Positions 59,741 to 64,000 of a DNA stretch of 64,000 nucleotides are shown here, piece after piece. The notes under the pieces were generated by a model. The model saw only the letters and a program-made list of their open reading frames with translations. It was not told the DNA's origin and ran no database searches. The translations under genes were made by a program, and so were the position numbers. The stretch comes from Thalassolituus sp. UBA1087. Lineage in GTDB: Bacteria; Pseudomonadota; Gammaproteobacteria; Pseudomonadales; Oceanobacteraceae. Every line of letters starts with the position of its first letter. The first letter of the stretch is position 1. The stretch is from assembly GCA_002314145.1 (NCBI GenBank), contig DCCG01000017.1:1-64000 (forward strand). The letters are read 5' to 3'.

Positions 59741-60832
59741 ATGAATACCCTGACTGTCGATCTTGGCGACCGTAGTTACCCTATCTACATCGGTACCGGA
59801 CTGCTCGGGGAGAAGGATCTCTATACGCCGCATATCAAGGGCCGTCAGGTTCTTATCGTAACCAATGAGACGGTTGCGCCTCTGTATCTTGAGAAAGTGA
59901 CCGCGGCCCTGTGGGAGTATCAGGTCGACAGCGTTATCCTGCCGGATGGCGAAGCCTACAAAAATCTGGATACGCTGAATCTTATATACGACGCGTTGCT
60001 GGAAAAGCAGCATAACCGCACCACAACCCTGTTGGCACTGGGTGGTGGTGTCATCGGTGATATGTGCGGCTATGCAGCAGCCTCCTACCAACGGGGCGTG
60101 AACTTTATCCAGGTGCCTACCACATTGTTGTCTCAGGTGGATTCTTCGGTTGGCGGTAAAACAGGAGTCAATCATCCACTGGGCAAGAACATGATTGGTG
60201 CTTTTCATCAGCCTCAGTGCGTTATTGCGGATACCGACACACTGAATACCCTTCCACAACGTGAGTTGTCGGCGGGCATGGCAGAAGTGATCAAATATGG
60301 TCTGATCTGCGACAGTCTCTTTTATGGCTGGATCCGCGACAACATCGATGCACTCATGAGTAAAGATCCACAGGCGCTGGCCTATGCGATTGAACGATCC
60401 TGCCAGGATAAAGCCGAAGTGGTTGCCCAGGATGAAAAAGAATCCGGCATCCGCGCCATTCTGAATCTTGGACATACCTTTGGGCATGCGATAGAAGCGC
60501 ATCAGGGCTACGGCAAATGGCTTCATGGTGAAGCCGTGGGAACCGGTATGTTACAGGCCGCGGATCTGTGCCGGCGCATGGGGCAGATCAGTGCTGACGA
60601 GCTGCGGTCGCTGCGTGACCTGCTGACGGCAGCCGGATTACCGGTTGCCGGGCCGGCCGATATGACAACAGACGACTACGTCTCCCGCATGCAGGTTGAT
60701 AAAAAAGTACTGGATGGGAAATTGCGTCTGGTACTTCTGCGGGCAATTGGAGATGCTTACGTGACGTCAGAAGTGCCACGGGATCTGTTGATTCAGACCC
60801 TGCAGGCCGGTGATCAACTGGGAACAGCCTGA
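59741..60832 (+). CDS. aroB: 3-dehydroquinate synthase
   Basis: A 363-residue NAD- and zinc-dependent cyclase that makes 3-dehydroquinate, the second step of the shikimate pathway. NAD binding is by [21 protein letters not shown], followed by [19 protein letters not shown]. Zinc-binding histidines are in [26 protein letters not shown]. It starts directly after the aroK stop codon. Confidence 0.97.
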   Translation: MNTLTVDLGDRSYPIYIGTGLLGEKDLYTPHIKGRQVLIVTNETVAPLYLEKVTAALWEYQVDSVILPDGEAYKNLDTLNLIYDALLEKQHNRTTTLLALGGGVIGDMCGYAAASYQRGVNFIQVPTTLLSQVDSSVGGKTGVNHPLGKNMIGAFHQPQCVIADTDTLNTLPQRELSAGMAEVIKYGLICDSLFYGWIRDNIDALMSKDPQALAYAIERSCQDKAEVVAQDEKESGIRAILNLGHTFGHAIEAHQGYGKWLHGEAVGTGMLQAADLCRRMGQISADELRSLRDLLTAAGLPVAGPADMTTDDYVSRMQVDKKVLDGKLRLVLLRAIGDAYVTSEVPRDLLIQTLQAGDQLGTA

Positions 60833-60846
60833 ACGCAGGAGGCGAT

Positions 60847-62334
60847 ATGGAAACAGACTTTCCGCTGGAGCAGGACACTACTGCCTCCGCCGGGGCAGCC
60901 TCATCCGGGAGTTACAGCATGTCAGTTCCGAAACTATTGCCGGGCCAGTACAAACATCTTGAGCTGCTTGCTCACCTTGCGTCATTCAGCGAACTGCTGG
61001 TCGCCGTGACCGGCCCTGATGGCAGCGGTAAAAGTACCCTGGCCATGGCGCTGTCTGCGCAGTGCGAAGAACCCGAAACCAGCCTGTTCATCACTGCAGA
61101 TATGATGCTGGGGCTGCCGGCCATTCTGAAATCCATTGCCGGGCACTGGGATATGCCGCAACTGCCGGAGGAACCGGCGGCCGCCAAAGATGCGCTCAGA
61201 GAGTTTGCTGAAGCACGGGCACAGGAGGGGAAAACCCTGCTGGTGGTAATTGATCAGGCGGAACAGTTTGATCAGGATACCCTGAATGCCATCGCCCATT
61301 TTGCTTTGCTGGCGCCTCAGGCTATTTCGTTTACATTATTCGGTGCCTCTGGCTTTGAACTCCAGTTCCGGGAAAGTCCGGCTGCAGCCCCTTTGCATGT
61401 GCTGGAACTGGAACCTCTCAGCCTTGATGACGCTGCGCTGCTGTTGCAGCAGGTTTACAGCCCGGGCCAGGCATTACCTTTGTCACAGGATGAGCTGTTA
61501 TCGGTATACGAAATGTCCTCTGGCTGGCCGGCTGGCTTGTTACTGTCTGCCGAGTCTTTTTTTCTTGAGGCCGGCAGTGAAGCACCGCCGGTTGATGCAG
61601 ACAAAACGGCCAGAACACGCTTTCCGCTGGCGCATATGCTGGCGATTGCGGTGGTGGCAGCCGCTCTGCTGGTATCCTTCCTCTATCGTGGCGATAACGC
61701 TGCAAAAGAACAACCGGATTCAGCTGCAGAAACCCCCGTACAGCCATTACCTACTGCTGACGAAGGCACTGCAACACCATTAACAGCTGATGACGATACC
61801 ACTTTGTCACCTTTAGAGTCTGAGACGGTTGACGTTGCGCCGCCGGACGTTGCATCACTGCCTGATTACAATTACGTTGATAAATCGTCAGAAGCTGATA
61901 GTGATAAGAATCCTGCACAGGCCTCAGAGCAGGCTGAGCAGCCGGTCGCACAGGCTGAGGTTGAAGATGCACGGGTGGCGCAGCCACAGCCCGGTGTGGA
62001 CGCTGCGGCGCAGACTGAAGAGGCTGCAGTCCCACGTCATACGAAGGCGGAAACCTTGCTTCTGAACACCCGCAATGGCTTTGTCGTCCAGTTATTTGGC
62101 AGCTATCAGTCCGCCAACGCGGCGGCTTTCCGTGAAGACTGGCAGGATGATGTGGCTGCCACGCTATATCAGTATCAAACTACCCATAATAATAAGCCCT
62201 GGCATGTCGTGGTTGCCGGGGTTTTTAACACCCGTGCAGAGGCCAAAGCCGCGGTGGATACCATGCCGCAGGCGTTGCGGCGTCAGTCCCCGTGGGTGCG
62301 GGATATCCGTGCGGTACACCAGGCACTGGATTAG
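60847..62334 (+). CDS. AAA-ATPase/SPOR-domain protein, DamX-like
   Basis: A 495-residue membrane protein. The N-terminal ATPase domain has Walker A TGPDGSGKSTLAMAL (about residues 56-70) and Walker B LLVVIDQAEQFD. A single membrane segment follows near residues 258-280 (AHMLAIAVVAAALLVSFLY), then an acidic, proline-rich periplasmic linker and a C-terminal SPOR domain (FVVQLFGSYQSANAAAF to VRDIRAVHQAL) that binds denuded peptidoglycan at the septum. DamX in E. coli has the same gene position after aroB; here, as in pseudomonads, the ATPase is fused at the N-terminus. Confidence 0.88.
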   Translation: METDFPLEQDTTASAGAASSGSYSMSVPKLLPGQYKHLELLAHLASFSELLVAVTGPDGSGKSTLAMALSAQCEEPETSLFITADMMLGLPAILKSIAGHWDMPQLPEEPAAAKDALREFAEARAQEGKTLLVVIDQAEQFDQDTLNAIAHFALLAPQAISFTLFGASGFELQFRESPAAAPLHVLELEPLSLDDAALLLQQVYSPGQALPLSQDELLSVYEMSSGWPAGLLLSAESFFLEAGSEAPPVDADKTARTRFPLAHMLAIAVVAAALLVSFLYRGDNAAKEQPDSAAETPVQPLPTADEGTATPLTADDDTTLSPLESETVDVAPPDVASLPDYNYVDKSSEADSDKNPAQASEQAEQPVAQAEVEDARVAQPQPGVDAAAQTEEAAVPRHTKAETLLLNTRNGFVVQLFGSYQSANAAAFREDWQDDVAATLYQYQTTHNNKPWHVVVAGVFNTRAEAKAAVDTMPQALRRQSPWVRDIRAVHQALD

Positions 62335-62409
62335 ACCAGGTGTAAAAATTTCCAACCCGGACCGGCCCCAGACCGGTCTGTGAAAACAATAAGACGGTTA
62401 TGCCCGCAT

Positions 62410-62438
62410 TTGTGGCAGGGGCTGCAGATGTGTAGAAT
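62410..62438 (+). promoter_or_regulatory. Sigma-70 promoter of gltB
   Basis: TTGTGG (62410-62415) and TAGAAT (62433-62438), 17 bases apart. The leader to the gltB ATG is about 90 bases, with no obvious riboswitch. Confidence 0.55.
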
Positions 62439-62533
62439 GGGCGTCCTTTTGTCTCGATGCTGCTTATTTTTTGCGCAAAAGATTGGCGTAAGCCCTTGAT
62501 ATACCAATAGTTTTTACTGATGAGAGCTGTTCT

Positions 62534-64000
62534 ATGAGAACTGGTCTGTATACCCCAGGCGACTTTAAGGACAACTGTGGATTTGGTCTGCTGGCCCACC
62601 TTGAGGGTCAACCCAGCCACAAGCTGTTGAAAACAGCCATTGAATCCCTGACCTGTATGACACACCGTGGTGGCATTGCCGCCGATGGTAAAACTGGTGA
62701 CGGCTGCGGTCTGTTGCTGCAAAAGCCCGACTCATTCCTGCGTGCAGTGACGGCGGAAGCCGGTATTGAACTGCCTGCACAGTATGCCGTTGGCATGCTG
62801 TTTATGGATCTGGACGATACTGTATACAACAAACAGAAAGCTGCTGTAGAGCAGGCGATCACAGAACAGGGCCTTAGTGTCCTGGGATGGCGTACAGTTC
62901 CCACCAATAATGATTGTCTTGGGCCTATGGCACTGGATTGTCTGCCGCGCTTTGAGCAGATCTTTGTGGCCGCGCCAGAAGATATGACGGCAGAGACATT
63001 TGCCATCAAACTGTTTTATGCCCGCCGTTATGCGGAGAAGACTCTCGCCGATTATCCGGATTTCTATATTGCCAGCCTCTCGGACCGCGTTCTGTCCTAC
63101 AAAGGTCTGATGATGCCGGTGGATCTGCCGAATTTTTATCCGGATCTGGGTGATGAGCGTCTGGAAACCGCTATCTGCGTATTCCACCAGCGTTTCTCGA
63201 CCAACACCATGCCCCGCTGGCCACTGGCGCAGCCGTTCCGCATGCTGGCGCACAATGGTGAAATCAATACCATTCAGGGTAACCGTAACTGGGCCAATGC
63301 CCGTTCCGGCAAGTTCCACAGTGAACGCCTGCCCAATCTGACCGACCTCGCCCCGCTGGTGAATACTACCGGTTCAGACTCATCCTCCATGGATAACATG
63401 CTGGAGCTGATGGTAACCGGTGGCGTTGGCCTGTTCCGCGCGGTGCGCATGATGATTCCGCCGGCCTGGCAGAATGTTGAAACCATGGATGCCGATCTGC
63501 GTGCCTTCTATGAATACAATTCCATGCATATGGAAGCCTGGGATGGTCCGGCGGGTCTGGTCATTACTGATGGCCGTTACGCCGTCTGTGGTCTGGACCG
63601 TAACGGTCTGCGTCCGTCCCGCTGGGTGATCACCAAAGACAATTTCATCACTGTGGCCTCAGAAGTGGGTGTTTACAGTTATGATCCGGCCGACGTGGTG
63701 GCTAAAGGCCGTGTTGGTCCGGGCCAGATGCTGGCGATTGATACCGCCGAAGGCAAACTGCTGAAAACCGACGATATCGATAACCTGCTGAAGGCAGAGC
63801 AGCCCTATAAAAAGTGGCTGAAAGAAAACGCCATCCGTCTGGAAAGTCAGTTATTGCTGCAGAAAGCAGAAGATGCCGAGCCTCTGGCCGGTGATGAACT
63901 GCAGACGCATCAGAAGCTTCAGCTGGTCACCAATGAAGAGCGTGATCAGGTATTACGTCCGATGGGTGAAGACGGCCAGGAAGCCACAGGCTCGATGGGC
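62534..64000 (+). CDS. gltB: Glutamate synthase large subunit, N-terminal part
   Basis: The first 489 codons of the large subunit, cut by the window end with the frame open. GltB makes glutamate from glutamine and 2-oxoglutarate. After a short propeptide ([14 protein letters not shown]), the catalytic Cys15 of the class II amidotransferase domain starts the mature chain ([15 protein letters not shown]). [21 protein letters not shown], then [15 protein letters not shown] residues and [16 protein letters not shown], are typical. The full protein should be near 1480 residues. Confidence 0.97.
   Translation, partial: MRTGLYTPGDFKDNCGFGLLAHLEGQPSHKLLKTAIESLTCMTHRGGIAADGKTGDGCGLLLQKPDSFLRAVTAEAGIELPAQYAVGMLFMDLDDTVYNKQKAAVEQAITEQGLSVLGWRTVPTNNDCLGPMALDCLPRFEQIFVAAPEDMTAETFAIKLFYARRYAEKTLADYPDFYIASLSDRVLSYKGLMMPVDLPNFYPDLGDERLETAICVFHQRFSTNTMPRWPLAQPFRMLAHNGEINTIQGNRNWANARSGKFHSERLPNLTDLAPLVNTTGSDSSSMDNMLELMVTGGVGLFRAVRMMIPPAWQNVETMDADLRAFYEYNSMHMEAWDGPAGLVITDGRYAVCGLDRNGLRPSRWVITKDNFITVASEVGVYSYDPADVVAKGRVGPGQMLAIDTAEGKLLKTDDIDNLLKAEQPYKKWLKENAIRLESQLLLQKAEDAEPLAGDELQTHQKLQLVTNEERDQVLRPMGEDGQEATGSMG

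Noticed and set aside
62360..62378. GACCGG/CCGGTC hairpin after the SPOR-domain gene as a terminator
   Set aside because: The stem is only six pairs and no T-run follows.

Overview
The window is an ordinary chromosomal segment of a Gram-negative gammaproteobacterium, most likely a marine, Oceanospirillales-like or Pseudomonadales-like lineage. The evidence is the gene order rpsF-rpsR-(DUF2232 membrane protein)-rplI-dnaB, the block ponA / pilMNOPQ-aroK-aroB-damX-gltB, the mutY-yggX pair beside a tRNA-Phe gene, and four TonB-dependent receptors. The genus assignment is inference. No prophage, insertion sequence or CRISPR array is visible. 55 complete protein genes, one gene cut by the window end (gltB) and one tRNA gene can be supported.

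Layout. 0.2-4 kb, minus strand: an M17 aminopeptidase, a SpoU-type RNA methylase and a COG2509 flavoprotein. 4.3-7.4 kb: a Fiu-like catecholate siderophore receptor with a PiuC/YbiX dioxygenase behind Fur-like sites. 7.4-11.3 kb: ribosomal proteins S6, S18 and L9 with replicative helicase DnaB; two copies of a 120-bp covarying palindromic repeat follow rpsR and dnaB. 11.5-16.8 kb: two GNATs, a periplasmic binding protein, an OprC-like copper receptor and a small c-type cytochrome. 16.9-26.3 kb: a cell-surface signalling locus, described below. 26.7-29.5 kb: a rhomboid protease translationally coupled to a zinc-finger membrane protein. 29.5-31.4 kb: a lambda-P-like helicase loader overlapping a protein with three DnaT modules. 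31.6-37.4 kb: an ohrR/ohr peroxide module, an alcohol dehydrogenase, a thioesterase, a patatin, a PepSY-type membrane protein and a split YeeE/YedE pair. 37.5-43.2 kb: tRNA-Phe with a duplicated 3' end, yggX, mutY, a GGDEF/EAL protein, mlaC and a GNAT. 43.3-46.2 kb: hisBHAF. 46.3-51.5 kb: a TonB receptor, serA and a D-2-hydroxyglutarate dehydrogenase-like gene. 51.6-64 kb: ponA, pilMNOPQ, aroKB, a SPOR/AAA protein and gltB.

The most interesting part is 16.9-26.3 kb. An ECF sigma gene, a membrane FecR regulator and an STN-domain TonB receptor form an operon. They are followed by a lipoprotein PAP2 phosphatase carrying an autotransporter-type repeat, and by a secreted endonuclease/exonuclease/phosphatase enzyme fused to a jacalin-like lectin domain. 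The same bipartite promoter, TGTCCCC-N16/17-GTCTTCC (GTCTTAC in one copy), lies before the sigma gene, the phosphatase gene and the lectin-enzyme gene. This predicts one autoregulated regulon for sensing and breaking down a surface-bound or extracellular phosphoester substrate. The phosphatase leader also contains a terminator-shaped hairpin between its promoter and start codon.

A second cross-link is a 12-base element, ATTGTGCGCAAT. It makes up the ohrR-ohr operator and also overlaps the -10 box of the distant cytochrome gene, so one peroxide-sensing MarR regulator may control both.
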